Assembly: GCF_025506355.1 (NCBI RefSeq)
Contig: NZ_JANZYP010000016.1
Span: 80,518 to 144,517, forward strand
Direction: 5' to 3'
Source of the DNA: Sphaerisporangium corydalis
GTDB lineage: Bacteria; Actinomycetota; Actinomycetes; Streptosporangiales; Streptosporangiaceae
DNA length: 64,000 nt
Shown here one piece after another: positions 53,924 through 62,489 of the stretch. Position numbers and translations under genes: made by a program. Within the stretch, counting starts at the first letter, position 1. Every line of letters begins with the position of its first letter. The notes below the pieces were generated by a model. It was not told the origin of the DNA. It saw only the letters and a list, made by a program, of their open reading frames with translations, and did no database searches.

Positions 53924-54998
53924 TCAGCTGACTGGACGGGCGGTCCTGACGATCACGCGCGTGTGGTGCTTGTCCGCGATCAGGTGGCCATCGACGTTCG
54001 GGAGGGTTCCGGCTGGGTGGACCTCGATCCAGATGTCGGTCAGTGATCGGCCCTCACGGTCCCACCTGCGGATCGGATCGGCGAGACGATCGGCCAGTTC
54101 CTTGCCGTGTGGGCCGTACGCGCAGACTCCACCCGTCCATGGTGGCCAGCCAGAACTCAAAGTGGCCGAGTTCCTCCTCGCTGGCGGTCACGCCCAGCCA
54201 AGTGTGATGGGCGGGGTGATCAAGAGCGTTTCGCAGGGACTCGGCGTCTGCGGATCGCCGGTCGTCGAGTCGCAGGTACACCTCGATGTCGTCGCTGAGT
54301 TTGAGAGTGGGTTCTGGGCAGTGCCCAGCGCCTCGCATCGGGATGAACCCGCAGTACCGCATGGACCGGCTCCGCAAGAAGCCGTTCTCGCGTTCCAGAG
54401 CGACCGAACGAGTCAGCCCCCGCACCCGCAGCGGCACCACGATCCTGCCGTCCACGGTGAGCTGGTCGGTCCACGCGGGCGGCACGTCCCAGGCGCCCGC
54501 GGTGACGACGAGCCGCTCGTAGGGGGCGTCGCCGAGATGGCCGTACTCGCCGTCGCCGCAGATCAGGTGCACGTTGTCGCAGCCGACCGCCGCGAGTCCG
54601 CTCCGGGCTCCCTCGACGACGTCTTCGTCGATGTCGATGCTCGTCACCCGCCCGCCTGGGCCCACCAGGTGCGCGAGGAGCGCAGCGTTGTAGCCCGTCC
54701 CCGCGCCGATCTCCAGGACGCGATGGCCCGGCCGCACGTCGAGTTGCTCGAGCATCTGCGCGACGACCGCCGGGGCGGAGGCCATGCTGCGAGGTCGGCC
54801 GTCCGTCCCCCGGTGGGTGACGACTCCGTCCTGGGCATAGGCCTTCTCGATCGAGGCGTCGGGGACGAACAGATGTCGGGGGACCGCACGCATCGCGGCC
54901 TCGACCTGCGTTGTCCGCAGCGAGCGCCATCGGACGAGCTGGTCGACCATCGTGTTCCGCAGTCGGGACGCCGACGTCTCGGCCGCGTCGATGCTCAC
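53924..54998 (-). pseudogene. PIMT-like methyltransferase (FxLD-system type), frameshifted
   Basis: From GTG 54998 the frame encodes a protein-L-isoaspartate methyltransferase-like domain: RAVPRHLFVPDASIEKAYAQ, VLEIGAGTGYNAALLAHLVG and VTSIDIDEDVVEGARSGLAA. After HFEFWLATMDG (about 54140) the frame changes and the C-terminal domain continues as VCAYGPHGKELADRLADPIR to DKHHTRVIVRT with a TGA at 53924. Relatives carry some 50 more residues at this point, so a deletion caused the shift. Such enzymes accompany FxLD lanthipeptides, but no precursor peptide is visible here. Confidence 0.75.
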
Positions 54999-55158
54999 CC
55001 GGAAAGGGTACGCCCGCGGCGTTCGCTCGTAACGGTGACACGAGATCGGGTCTCCGGCCGCGTTCGCGCATCGCCGTTCCTGGTCGGGCGGCCGACGCCG
55101 ATCCACCCAGCACCTCACCTACGGCAAGTGGGCTTTTTCGCATACCCGGTCAGATCGG

Positions 55159-55740
55159 TCAACGGCGCACCCGATGGCGCAGGTGAAGCACCCGGTTGCC
55201 CTGAATCACCACGTCAGGATCCTCCAACAGGTGCTGCGCGTGGACCGAGCCGAAGTAGCGCTTGCCGGACCCGAACACGACGGGGACCACGTCCATGCGC
55301 ACCTCGTCGACCAGGCCCGCGGCGAGCACCTGGCCGCCGACGTCGCCGGCGGCGACCTCGACCATGCGGTCACCCGCGAGTTCCTGCGCCTTGGCCACGG
55401 CCGCCTCGACGCCGTCGACGAAGTGAAACGGCGCCGCGGCGTCCCAGCCCTCGGGCTCCGGCCGGTGCGACACGACGACCACGTGGTCGATGCCGCCCGG
55501 CGGCTTCCCGTCCCAGCCGTCCGTCAGGTCGAAGACGTGGCGGCCGACGATCGTGACTCCGATCTGGTCCCAGTACGCCCGGGTGTAGTCGAAGGACGTC
55601 TGCGACACCTTCAGCTCGCCGCTCTCGTCCAACGGGACGTCACCGCTGGACAACCAGTCGAACAGCGGTCCGGGCTGGTCATTCTCGTCCGCGACGAACC
55701 CGTCCACCGACACCGAGCTGTACATGACCACCTTGCCCAC
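55159..55740 (-). CDS. RibD C-terminal/dihydrofolate reductase-like protein
   Basis: 193 residues from GTG 55740 with GGAG six bases upstream. MYSSVSVDGFVADENDQPGP, VTIVGRHVFDLTDGW and GLVDEVRMDVVPVVFGSGKR are the family hallmarks: N-terminal strand, NADPH-binding loop and late strand. Actual substrate unknown; these proteins reduce pteridine- or pyrimidine-like compounds. A paralogue lies at 61204-61776. Confidence 0.9.
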   Translation of the reverse strand: MGKVVMYSSVSVDGFVADENDQPGPLFDWLSSGDVPLDESGELKVSQTSFDYTRAYWDQIGVTIVGRHVFDLTDGWDGKPPGGIDHVVVVSHRPEPEGWDAAAPFHFVDGVEAAVAKAQELAGDRMVEVAAGDVGGQVLAAGLVDEVRMDVVPVVFGSGKRYFGSVHAQHLLEDPDVVIQGNRVLHLRHRVRR

Positions 55741-55805
55741 AGGGCTCTCCTCTGCTTTGGGATGCCCCAAATTAGCGTGTCGTGAGCTGCCGCTCTTGTA
55801 CGAAA

Positions 55806-56252
55806 TCAATCGGCCGGCAGCGGCCAGCCGTCCATCACGTGGCCGGGATGTTCGCGCATGAACCGCCGCCGGACTTCGACGTACCGGGTCGGCGTGAGCC
55901 CGGTGAACGCCCGGAACTCGTGGCCGAAGTGGGCCTGGTCGAAGTAGCCCGCGCCACTGGCGAGGTCGCCCCAGTCGATCGGTCCGGCGGGGTCGATCGC
56001 GAACACGGTGGCGGCGAAGCGGTGCGTGCGGGCCAGCCGCTTCGGCGCCGCCTGCATCGGCGGCAGCGTCAGCCGGGCGTACGGCGGCGCGCCCTCCAGG
56101 TAGTAAAGGTCGTCGATCAGCCCGTCCAGCGCCGGTCGCGGCACTCTGGGCACGTACTCCACGCCCACAGTATCGCCGACGCCCCGCCGGCATCGCGCGC
56201 CGGGATTCGCAGGGGTCTCGGCCGGATCTTGCGGCTGAATGGTGTACGTCAT
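55806..56252 (-). CDS. AraC-type regulator with internal deletion
   Basis: 148 residues from ATG 56252. The N-terminal part (YVPRVPRPALDGLIDDLYYL, GAPPYARLTLPPMQ) matches the start of AraC regulators that carry a DUF6597-like sensor, but it joins directly to GAGYFDQAHFGHEFRAFTGL and TPTRYVEVRRRF, the second half of the AraC HTH. Most of the sensor and the first HTH helix are missing, yet the frame is open. Probably non-functional. The 79 bp to the divergent methyltransferase hold two palindromes. Confidence 0.65.
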   Translation of the reverse strand: MTYTIQPQDPAETPANPGARCRRGVGDTVGVEYVPRVPRPALDGLIDDLYYLEGAPPYARLTLPPMQAAPKRLARTHRFAATVFAIDPAGPIDWGDLASGAGYFDQAHFGHEFRAFTGLTPTRYVEVRRRFMREHPGHVMDGWPLPAD

Positions 56253-56259
56253 ATCTTTT

Positions 56260-56299
56260 TCGATATATCGACTCAATACATCAGGTTGGCAGACTGCCA
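56260..56299. promoter_or_regulatory. Two palindromes between AraC remnant and methyltransferase
   Basis: TCGATATATCGA (56260-56271) is a perfect 12-base palindrome. TGGCAG (56287-56292) and CTGCCA (56294-56299) flank a single base. Both lie before the methyltransferase start and suit a dimeric regulator; the adjacent AraC gene is damaged. Confidence 0.5.
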
Positions 56300-56331
56300 C
56301 ATGATCTGCTGACGGAGATGGAGGCGACCTG

Positions 56332-57069
56332 ATGTCCGGCGCGCAGCTGTATGACGCCATCGGCGCCACCTACACCGTGACGCGGCGCACCGAGCCGCGG
56401 ATCGCCGAGCAGATCTGGACCGCGCTCGGCGATGCGCGGACCGTCCTGAACGTCGGGGCCGGCACCGGTTCCTACGAGCCTCCCGGCCTCGACGTGACCG
56501 CGGTGGAGCCATCGGCGGTCATGCGGGCACAGCGCCCCGCAGGCGCGGCGCCGTGCGTCGACGCCACCGCGGAGAGTCTCCCGTTCGAGGACCGGTCCTT
56601 CGACGCCGCGATGGCCTTCGCCACCATCGATCACTGGCAGGACCCGATCGCGGGCCTGCGCGAGATACGGCGTGTGGCTCGCCGCGTGGTCGTGTTCACC
56701 TGCGACGCCGGTGACGCCGACCTCTTCTGGCTGAATCGTGACTACCTGCCGGAGTTCGCCGGCCTCTGGGCCGACCGGCCTCCGCTGACCGAGCTGGTCG
56801 ATGCGATCGGAGCCCGGACCGAGCCGGTGCTCGTCCCGTGGGACTGCGCCGACGGCTTCTACCACGCCTTCTGGCGCCGGCCCGAGGCATACCTGGACGA
56901 GCATGTCCGCCGCGGCATGTCGATCTGGGCCAGGGTCGGCCCGGACGCCGAGCAGCGGGCGGTGCGCGGCCTCCGTGATGACCTCGCATCCGGCCGATGG
57001 GCCGCACGCAACCGCGCCCTCTCCGGCCTCGACGCCGCAGAGTTCGGCCTGCGCCTGCTCATCGCCTGA
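56332..57069 (+). CDS. Class I SAM-dependent methyltransferase
   Basis: 245 residues with GGAGG before the ATG. VLNVGAGTGSYEPPGLDVTA (motif I, GAGTG at 42-46) and AESLPFEDRSFDAAMAFATI (motif II/post II) define a UbiE/COQ5-like fold. VPWDCADGFYHAFWRRPEAY and the following helix form a substrate cap common in actinobacterial Methyltransf_11 proteins. Substrate unknown. Confidence 0.9.
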   Translation: MSGAQLYDAIGATYTVTRRTEPRIAEQIWTALGDARTVLNVGAGTGSYEPPGLDVTAVEPSAVMRAQRPAGAAPCVDATAESLPFEDRSFDAAMAFATIDHWQDPIAGLREIRRVARRVVVFTCDAGDADLFWLNRDYLPEFAGLWADRPPLTELVDAIGARTEPVLVPWDCADGFYHAFWRRPEAYLDEHVRRGMSIWARVGPDAEQRAVRGLRDDLASGRWAARNRALSGLDAAEFGLRLLIA

Positions 57070-57180
57070 TCCCGCAGCCTGGCCACTCCGGGCCCCCTGG
57101 CTAGGGCTCAACAGGCGAGAAGACAGCACACCGAACTCGCCTCCGCCACCCCGGCCACACACGCGCCGCTACCGGCCGGA

Positions 57181-57196
57181 TGACACCTCGGTGTCA
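57181..57196. terminator. Short hairpin between convergent genes
   Basis: TGACAC (57181-57186) and GTGTCA (57191-57196) pair perfectly around the loop CTCG. It lies between the methyltransferase and the coiled-coil gene, which converge across 218 bp with no other gene. No T tract. Confidence 0.4.
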
Positions 57197-57287
57197 CGCA
57201 TCTGTCCGTAACTGCGGCGCGGTCGAACGCCGGACACGCCCAGCCACCGACCAGGGCGTCGGCATCGCCGTGCGAGGCTGGCGTTGA

Positions 57288-58502
57288 TCATGGCGCGGGG
57301 GCGCGGAGTTCCGCGGTGACCGCGCGTTCGCGGAGCTGGGCGGATTCGGTGCGGAGTGTCTCGGCCTGGGCGCGTAGATCGGCGACCCGGGCCCGTTCCA
57401 CCTCCAGCAGGGCGGCCACCCGGTCGCGTTCGGCGGTCGCGGCGCGTTCGGACGTGCGCGCCTGTGCCGTCTCGGCCGCCGCCGTGTCGACGGCGGATCG
57501 GACGCGGGCCTCGGCCGAGCGCTCGGCGTCCACGGCGCGGGCGCCGGCCTGGGCGGCGTCGGCGGCCGAACGGGCCGCCTCTCCCACGGCTTCGGCGCGG
57601 GCCTGCTCGGCGGCCTCGGCCCGGGTCTGCGCCCGGCCCCGTTCGGCCTCGGCCGCCTGCGCCCGGGCGATCGCGCCCGCCGCCGCCTGCTCGGCCTCCA
57701 CCCGGGCGCGCCGGGCCAGCTCGGCCTCGGTGCGCGCGGTGTCGCGTTCGTCGGCGGCTTGTGCGGCGATCTGCCCGGCCTGCCGCGCTTCGGCGCGCGC
57801 GTCCCTGGCTTCGGTGTTCGCCGCCTTGACCTTCTCGTTCATCTCCCGCACCGCCTGGTCGCGGGCCGTACCGGCACGTGCGGCGCGCCGGTTGGCCTCC
57901 TCGGCGGCCTGCTTGGCATGACGTTCGGTGCTCGCGGCCTCCCGGAGCGCGGCCAGCGCCTGTTCGCGCGCGTTCTCGGCGTCCGACAGGGCGGTCTCGC
58001 GTTCGGCCAGGGCCTCGTTCATCCGCTCGCGCATGGTCTCGCGCTCCGCGCGCGCCGTCTCGGTGGCCTCGCGGGCCAGCCGTACCTGTTCCAGGGCCTG
58101 TTCGCGCTCGGTGCGGGCGATGGCCACGCGGGTGTGGGCCTCGGCCTGGACCGCGCTCAGCTTGGCCTCGACCCCGGCGGGGCTGAGCTCCCCGGCCAGA
58201 ACGTTGGCCAACGGCGCGATGGCCGCCGCCAGCCCTTTCTCCATGCGGTCGTAGAGGTCCTCGGCCCGGGCCAGGCTGCCTTCGAGACCGGGGGTGGCGC
58301 GCCGTAGCTCGCGGTCCCTTTTGGCGGCGGCCTGGCAGTCACTCTCGGGGCAGTACTCCTTGGGCCTGCCGCGCCCGGCGCGCCGCTCGATCGCCGTCCC
58401 GCAGTGCTTGCAGGGGATCACTCCCGCCCCGCCCGCCTCCGGCCCCTCCCGCCCCCGGCCGCGCTCACCGCTCCGCCCGTCACTCACCGTCTCCGCTGTC
58501 AC
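57288..58502 (-). CDS. Zinc-ribbon plus long coiled-coil protein (KfrA-like architecture)
   Basis: 404 residues from GTG 58502. Cys31, Cys34, Cys51 and Cys56 form a zinc ribbon (CKHCG...YCPESDC) with a basic loop (RRAGRGRPKEY). From about residue 65 to the end the protein is an alanine/glutamate/arginine-rich coiled coil (REATETARAERETMRERMNE, REMNEKVKAANTEARDARAE) of over 300 residues. The plan resembles KfrA-type plasmid proteins, which bind DNA at the N terminus and polymerise, but the HTH is replaced by a zinc ribbon. A perfect dyad lies in its promoter. Function unknown. Confidence 0.8.
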   Translation of the reverse strand: MTAETVSDGRSGERGRGREGPEAGGAGVIPCKHCGTAIERRAGRGRPKEYCPESDCQAAAKRDRELRRATPGLEGSLARAEDLYDRMEKGLAAAIAPLANVLAGELSPAGVEAKLSAVQAEAHTRVAIARTEREQALEQVRLAREATETARAERETMRERMNEALAERETALSDAENAREQALAALREAASTERHAKQAAEEANRRAARAGTARDQAVREMNEKVKAANTEARDARAEARQAGQIAAQAADERDTARTEAELARRARVEAEQAAAGAIARAQAAEAERGRAQTRAEAAEQARAEAVGEAARSAADAAQAGARAVDAERSAEARVRSAVDTAAAETAQARTSERAATAERDRVAALLEVERARVADLRAQAETLRTESAQLRERAVTAELRAPAP

Positions 58503-58524
58503 ACGCCCGACCCTACCATTTTCT

Positions 58525-58538
58525 AATTTCCAGAAATT
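58525..58538 (-). promoter_or_regulatory. Perfect dyad in the promoter of the coiled-coil gene
   Basis: AATTTC and GAAATT are separated by CA. The site lies 23 bases before the GTG in an AT-rich 40-base stretch and could be the autoregulatory operator. Confidence 0.5.
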
Positions 58539-58627
58539 CAAATTCAACAATGACGATCCATTGCGTCCTCACCGATCGCCCCAACTCACGAGAACTAGAC
58601 TTCCCGCAAGTTATCTCTCCGGGGCGT

Positions 58628-58710
58628 GGGGGTTGAGCAGCAACCGAACCGTCAGTGGCGTTAGCGAGTCCCCGCGGCGCGCGTTACTGCCACTGACGGT
58701 TCGGATGCGG
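58628..58710. mobile_element. Miniature paired-end Tn3 element (TIME-like), about 83 bp
   Basis: A left end starts GGGGGTTGAGCAGCAACCGA (58628) and reaches GTCAGTGGCGTTAGC at 58665. A right end, inverted, begins GTTACTGCCACTGACGGTTC at 58683. The 13-base cores AACCGTCAGTGGC match exactly; about 17 bases separate the inner termini. The right outer part is diverged. No gene is inside. Same design as 12987-13079. Confidence 0.6.
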
Positions 58711-59610
58711 GTCGCCGCTGACTGGGCGTGATCAGGGCAGTTCCAGTTGGCCCCACTTGTTGATCACCGCGTGAATTCGTGATGGCTTGAAATGGCTTCA
58801 CCTGGAGGGCGGCGCCGGGGAAGGGGCGGGCAAGGCCCTCGCCCCGGATCACAAGCTCAAGCACCGACGCAACGGCCGCTGGCCGCGTGGTCGGCGGCTA
58901 AAAATCAGGGGAATTGTGAAGGCGCGCCTGAACGGCATCCAGGCGTTCGGAGGCCTGGCGTTGGGCATGAGCCAGCAACGCGGTCACTTCCTGGCGGACC
59001 CGTTCGATCTCGGCGATCGCCTCAGTCCGGACTTTGCCCGACATGTGGCAAGACAAACCATATGTCCGGCGAGCTGCGCCCACCAAGCAGTGACCAGGGG
59101 CCCGGCCTCAGACGAGGTCGGGCTTTGACGGCATGCCGGGCCTTAGTGCGGGCAAGCACCCGGATTCCCATACCTTGTTGCCAGGAATCGGGGTCTGGGA
59201 CTGGTGAGGTCGCGTATTCAACTTTCGTCCCTTGGGTGAGGCCGGCGTCATCACCGGCGACCTCACCGTGGCCATCACCATGGTCGTCCTCGGCTTGATC
59301 GCAGTGGTCGCGGTGATCGTGGATGCGACGCTCAGCGGGTTGCTGATCGCAACTGCGCTGCTCGCTCTTGTCGCATGAGACGATAAGCACCGTCGCGCCA
59401 ATCGCGTCGTCGACAGGGCCTTGTCTGAGTTCTGCGCCATCCTCGACGTCCTCATCAAGATGCTGGTCGCCGTTGTCATGCCCACCGCGTGACGCAGGAT
59501 CGACCTTGAACAGGACGGGCACGGTGCTCACTGTCGACGGTGGCAAAGGCGCACGCTTTGCGTAGATGGTCTTGACCACATGCGCACGGCGATCAGCCAG
59601 GGGGTGGACC
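58711..59610. other. Decayed intergenic zone with small unsupported frames
   Basis: No solid gene. A 48-codon frame at 59044-58898 (minus) encodes a charged helix (RTEAIAEIERVRQEVTALLA) without a ribosome binding site. A 32-codon hydrophobic frame at 59280-59378 (plus) reads MVVLGLIAVVAVIVDATLSG; it may be the end of a lost membrane protein because the frame is open upstream. Base composition is lower in GC than in the operons on either side. Confidence 0.5.
58898..59044 (-). CDS. Possible 48-residue coiled-coil peptide
   Basis: Starts ATG at 59044 (MSGKVRTEAIAEIERVRQEV) and ends HNSPDF. The whole peptide is one predicted amphipathic helix. No ribosome binding site is visible and the frame remains open upstream into unrelated sequence, so it may be a gene fragment. 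I do not recognise it. Confidence 0.25.
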   Translation of the reverse strand: MSGKVRTEAIAEIERVRQEVTALLAHAQRQASERLDAVQARLHNSPDF

Positions 59611-60333
59611 ATGCCGATCGAGAGTGACCATCGCGGGTCGGACTCGCCCTACGTGGCACGGGTCTGGCGCGGCCGCACCTCCGGGGTGGGCCGGATGACC
59701 TCGATCGCCACGTCGACCTGGGAACTGGTCTTCTGGGAGCAGCAAGGCGTCATACACGCCGCCGTGCGCGGACCGGAGACGACAGCATCGAGTGCCGAGA
59801 CGATGGGCGACTCGGAGTCATTCGGGATCATCTTCGCGCATGGCACCTCGATGCCCCATCTCCCGATCGGCGCGCTCGTCGACAGTGGCTGTGGCAGTCC
59901 GCACGTGACCGAACGTACGTTCCTCCTGCGCGACGAGGAGTGGCGGATCCCCGACTTCGACGACGCGGAGCTGCTCGTGGAGAAGCTCGTGCGCGCCGGC
60001 GTTCTGGTCCGCGACCCGCTCGTGGACGAGGTGGTGTGGGGCGGTGCCGCACGGGTCGGATCGCGGACAGTGCAGCGCCGCGTGGCTGCGGCCACCGGAC
60101 TCACCCAGGGCGCGATCCGCCAGATCGAACGGGCGCGGGAGGCTGCGGTGCTGCTCGGGGCGGGGGTCCCCGCCCTGGATCTCGTGCACCGGCTCGGCTA
60201 CTACGACCAGCCGCACCTGGCCCGCTCCCTGCAACGGTTCATCGGCCGAACTGCCACGCAACTGCGGCAGCCAGACCCCACTGCCGATTCACTGTCGCTT
60301 CTGTACAAGCCGGAGAATCCGGCCAGCTCATAG
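59611..60333 (+). CDS. AraC-family regulator
   Basis: 240 residues from ATG 59611, preceded by GGGGTGG. The N-terminal sensor half (YVARVWRGRTSGVGRMTSIA, TMGDSESFGIIFAHGTSMPH) is of the DUF6597 kind, and the C-terminal HTH reads GLTQGAIRQIERAREAAVLL and YYDQPHLARSLQRFIGRTAT. It is first of a compact set with a hydrolase 53 bp downstream and a RibD-like protein, and is the probable regulator of both. Confidence 0.9.
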   Translation: MPIESDHRGSDSPYVARVWRGRTSGVGRMTSIATSTWELVFWEQQGVIHAAVRGPETTASSAETMGDSESFGIIFAHGTSMPHLPIGALVDSGCGSPHVTERTFLLRDEEWRIPDFDDAELLVEKLVRAGVLVRDPLVDEVVWGGAARVGSRTVQRRVAAATGLTQGAIRQIERAREAAVLLGAGVPALDLVHRLGYYDQPHLARSLQRFIGRTATQLRQPDPTADSLSLLYKPENPASS

Positions 60334-60386
60334 CGTCGTGTGCAAGCGGTGACCGTCACCGCGCACACAACGAAAAGGCCACTCCA

Positions 60387-61202
60387 ATGCCAGAAGGCAT
60401 CGTCACCTCTGCCGACGGCACTACCATCGCCTACACGGCGTGGGGCGCCGGCGACCCGATCGTCATCATCGACGGCGCGACCGCCTATCGCGCTACGAAC
60501 CCAGTGAACCAGGAGACGGCGAAACTGCTCGCCGATGAATTCCTGGTCATCAACTACGACCGGCGCGGTCGCGGCGAGAGTACCGACGCCCCGCCCTACG
60601 TCGTCGAGCGCGAGTTCGAAGACCTTGAGGCGATCATCGAGCAGGCCGGCCAGGGGCGCCCGGCGACTGTGTTCGGCTGGTCCTCCGGCGCCAATCTCGC
60701 GCTCAACGCCGCCCAAGACGGTGTGCCGATCGCGCGTCTTGCGCTGTTCGAGCCGAACGCGGCCGTCGACGACGCCCGCCCCCCGCTGCCCGACGACTAC
60801 GTCGAGCGCCTCGACGCGGCCATCGCCGACGGCAGACCGGGAGATGCGGTCGCCCTGTTCATGACCGCCGCAGTCATGATGCCCGAAGAGGCAGTCGCCG
60901 AGATGCGCGAGCAGGACTTCTGGGCAGGACTCGAGGCCATCGCCCCCACGATCGCCTACGACGCCCGTCAGGTCGGCGACACCCTCTCCGGCAAGCCGCT
61001 GCGCCCCGAGCTGTGGAATCACCTCGACATTCCGGTCCTGATCATGCACGGGATCGACACCTGGCCGGCCCTGGCCGCAGGCTCCCGCGCCATCGCCGCG
61101 CACCTGCCCACCTCTACCCTCGCGCCGGTATCCGGTGAGCAGCACTCGACCACCGCCGACGTGCTGGCCGCCGCGCTGCGCGCATTCATCAAGGAGAACT
61201 GA
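60387..61202 (+). CDS. Alpha/beta hydrolase
   Basis: 271 residues with AAAAGG before the ATG. DRRGRGES, the nucleophile elbow GWSSG (Ser99) and EQHST near the end (histidine) are visible; the lid region is VALFMTAAVMMPEEAVAEMR. The usual HG oxyanion motif is IIDGAT, an atypical form. The next gene starts one base after its stop (TGACATG). Confidence 0.9.
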   Translation: MPEGIVTSADGTTIAYTAWGAGDPIVIIDGATAYRATNPVNQETAKLLADEFLVINYDRRGRGESTDAPPYVVEREFEDLEAIIEQAGQGRPATVFGWSSGANLALNAAQDGVPIARLALFEPNAAVDDARPPLPDDYVERLDAAIADGRPGDAVALFMTAAVMMPEEAVAEMREQDFWAGLEAIAPTIAYDARQVGDTLSGKPLRPELWNHLDIPVLIMHGIDTWPALAAGSRAIAAHLPTSTLAPVSGEQHSTTADVLAAALRAFIKEN

Positions 61203-61203
61203 C

Positions 61204-61776
61204 ATGGGGAAGATCGTGCTCACCGAGTTCATCTCCATCGACGGCGTTGTGGAAGCACCCGGCGGAGAGGACTTCAAGTACCAGAACTGGAGCTTCGAGT
61301 TCGACCGCGGACCCGACGGCGAACGGTACAAAGAGACCGAATCGCTCCAGGCTGCGGCGCTCCTGCTAGGACGCAAGACCTACGAGGGCTTCGCCGCAGC
61401 CTGGCCCCAATACGAGGGCGAGCTTGCCGACAAGTACAACACCATGCCCAAATACGTCGTCTCCCACACCCTCACCAACCCTGAGTGGGCAGGCACGACC
61501 GTGCTGAGCGGCGACTTGGCACAGGACGTGACCCGGCTCAAGCAAGAGGTCGACGGTGAGATCTCCGTGGCCGGAAGCATCCAACTCGCCCAGAGCCTCC
61601 TCGCCCTCGACCTCATCGATGAGATCCACCTCATGGTCTCACCGCTCGTCCTCGGCCACGGCCGCCAGCTCTGGGCACAGACGCCGGACAAGACCGCGTG
61701 GACGCTCAGCGAAGCGACGGTGTACGGCGACAGCACCCTGCTCACCATTTACCAACGCCGGACCGGGCCGATCTGA
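61204..61776 (+). CDS. RibD C-terminal/dihydrofolate reductase-like protein
   Basis: 190 residues, translationally linked to the hydrolase. MGKIVLTEFISIDGVVEAPG, LLLGRKTYEGFAAAWPQYEG and DEIHLMVSPLVLGHGRQLWA give the complete family pattern; EISVAGSIQLAQSLL is the NADPH loop. It is a distant paralogue of the gene at 55159-55740. The AraC-hydrolase-reductase trio suggests a small inducible catabolic or detoxification unit. Confidence 0.9.
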   Translation: MGKIVLTEFISIDGVVEAPGGEDFKYQNWSFEFDRGPDGERYKETESLQAAALLLGRKTYEGFAAAWPQYEGELADKYNTMPKYVVSHTLTNPEWAGTTVLSGDLAQDVTRLKQEVDGEISVAGSIQLAQSLLALDLIDEIHLMVSPLVLGHGRQLWAQTPDKTAWTLSEATVYGDSTLLTIYQRRTGPI

Positions 61777-61778
61777 GG

Positions 61779-61930
61779 CTACGCCTGTCGGCTCGCCTCG
61801 GCGTGCATGCGCTGCCAGTCGTCGGGGTCGGCGACCGCCCGCGCCGCGATGCGCCACCAGCCGGTGAGGAAGTCGTCCAGGGCGGCCAGGTCCACCACGT
61901 CCGCGTGGTGATCGCCGCAAGCTCGTCGAG
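61779..61930 (-). pseudogene. C-terminal fragment of a small unknown protein
   Basis: The minus strand reads ADVVDLAALDDFLTGWWRIA followed by ARAVADPDDWQRMHAEASRQ and a TAG at 61779. No start codon or N-terminal half is present. At about 61905-61915 it runs back to back into a Phd-like fragment on the other strand. I do not recognise the family; such short acidic/tryptophan-rich tails occur next to antitoxin genes in actinobacteria. Confidence 0.35.
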
Positions 61931-62487
61931 CGGGCCGGGGCGGGCGAGCCGGTGCTGCTGCGCCGCCGCCCCGACCGCAACGCCGCGGCCCTGCTGCCCG
62001 TCGCGGCGATCGAGGTCTGGAACGCCCACCTGGCCGCCCAGGAAGCCGAGCAGCGGCGCCACGCCGAGGAGACCCTGCTCGGCGAGCGCCGACCGGCCGG
62101 ATCGCGCGGCGCGGTGTGCCCGGGGTGTCGCAGCTCGTTCATGCACACGGTCTTCACCGGCCCGGTCGTCATCGCGCTCGTCAACACCGCCGACCCGTCC
62201 GCGGGCGTGCAGGCGGCCGTGGCCGACACCGACCCGGCGATGGCGCAAGAGGTGGCGTTCGTGCGCTGCGCTTCGTGCTGGGAGCCGATGGGAGACCGGC
62301 CCCGTGAGCACGGCGCCCCGGCCTACCGCGCGGCCGTCGACATCGCCGAGAACGCCTCCTGGAGCGAGGTGGCGTGGGAGACGGGCAACCCCTACGTCGT
62401 GGCCGAACACGAGATGGGGCGGGCTTCGCGCATCGTGCTCGCCCACGACCTGGCCCGCGGCACGGTCCGCCGGGTCACCCGGTGGGA
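61910..62487 (+). pseudogene. Chimeric remnant: Phd-like antitoxin piece, zinc-pair protein, family X tail
   Basis: The plus frame reads DRRKLVERAGAGEPVLLRRR and NAAALLPVAAIEVW, the Phd/YefM antitoxin N-terminal pattern without its start. It continues CPGCRSSF and RCASCWEP, a possible zinc-binding pair, then RIVLAHDLARGTVRRVTRW, also found in the fragment at 6920-7099. At about 62487 it is cut by transposase sequence. The frame stays open to 62566 only by reading into the transposon. The three parts may come from different genes. Confidence 0.45.
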
Positions 62488-62489
62488 CT

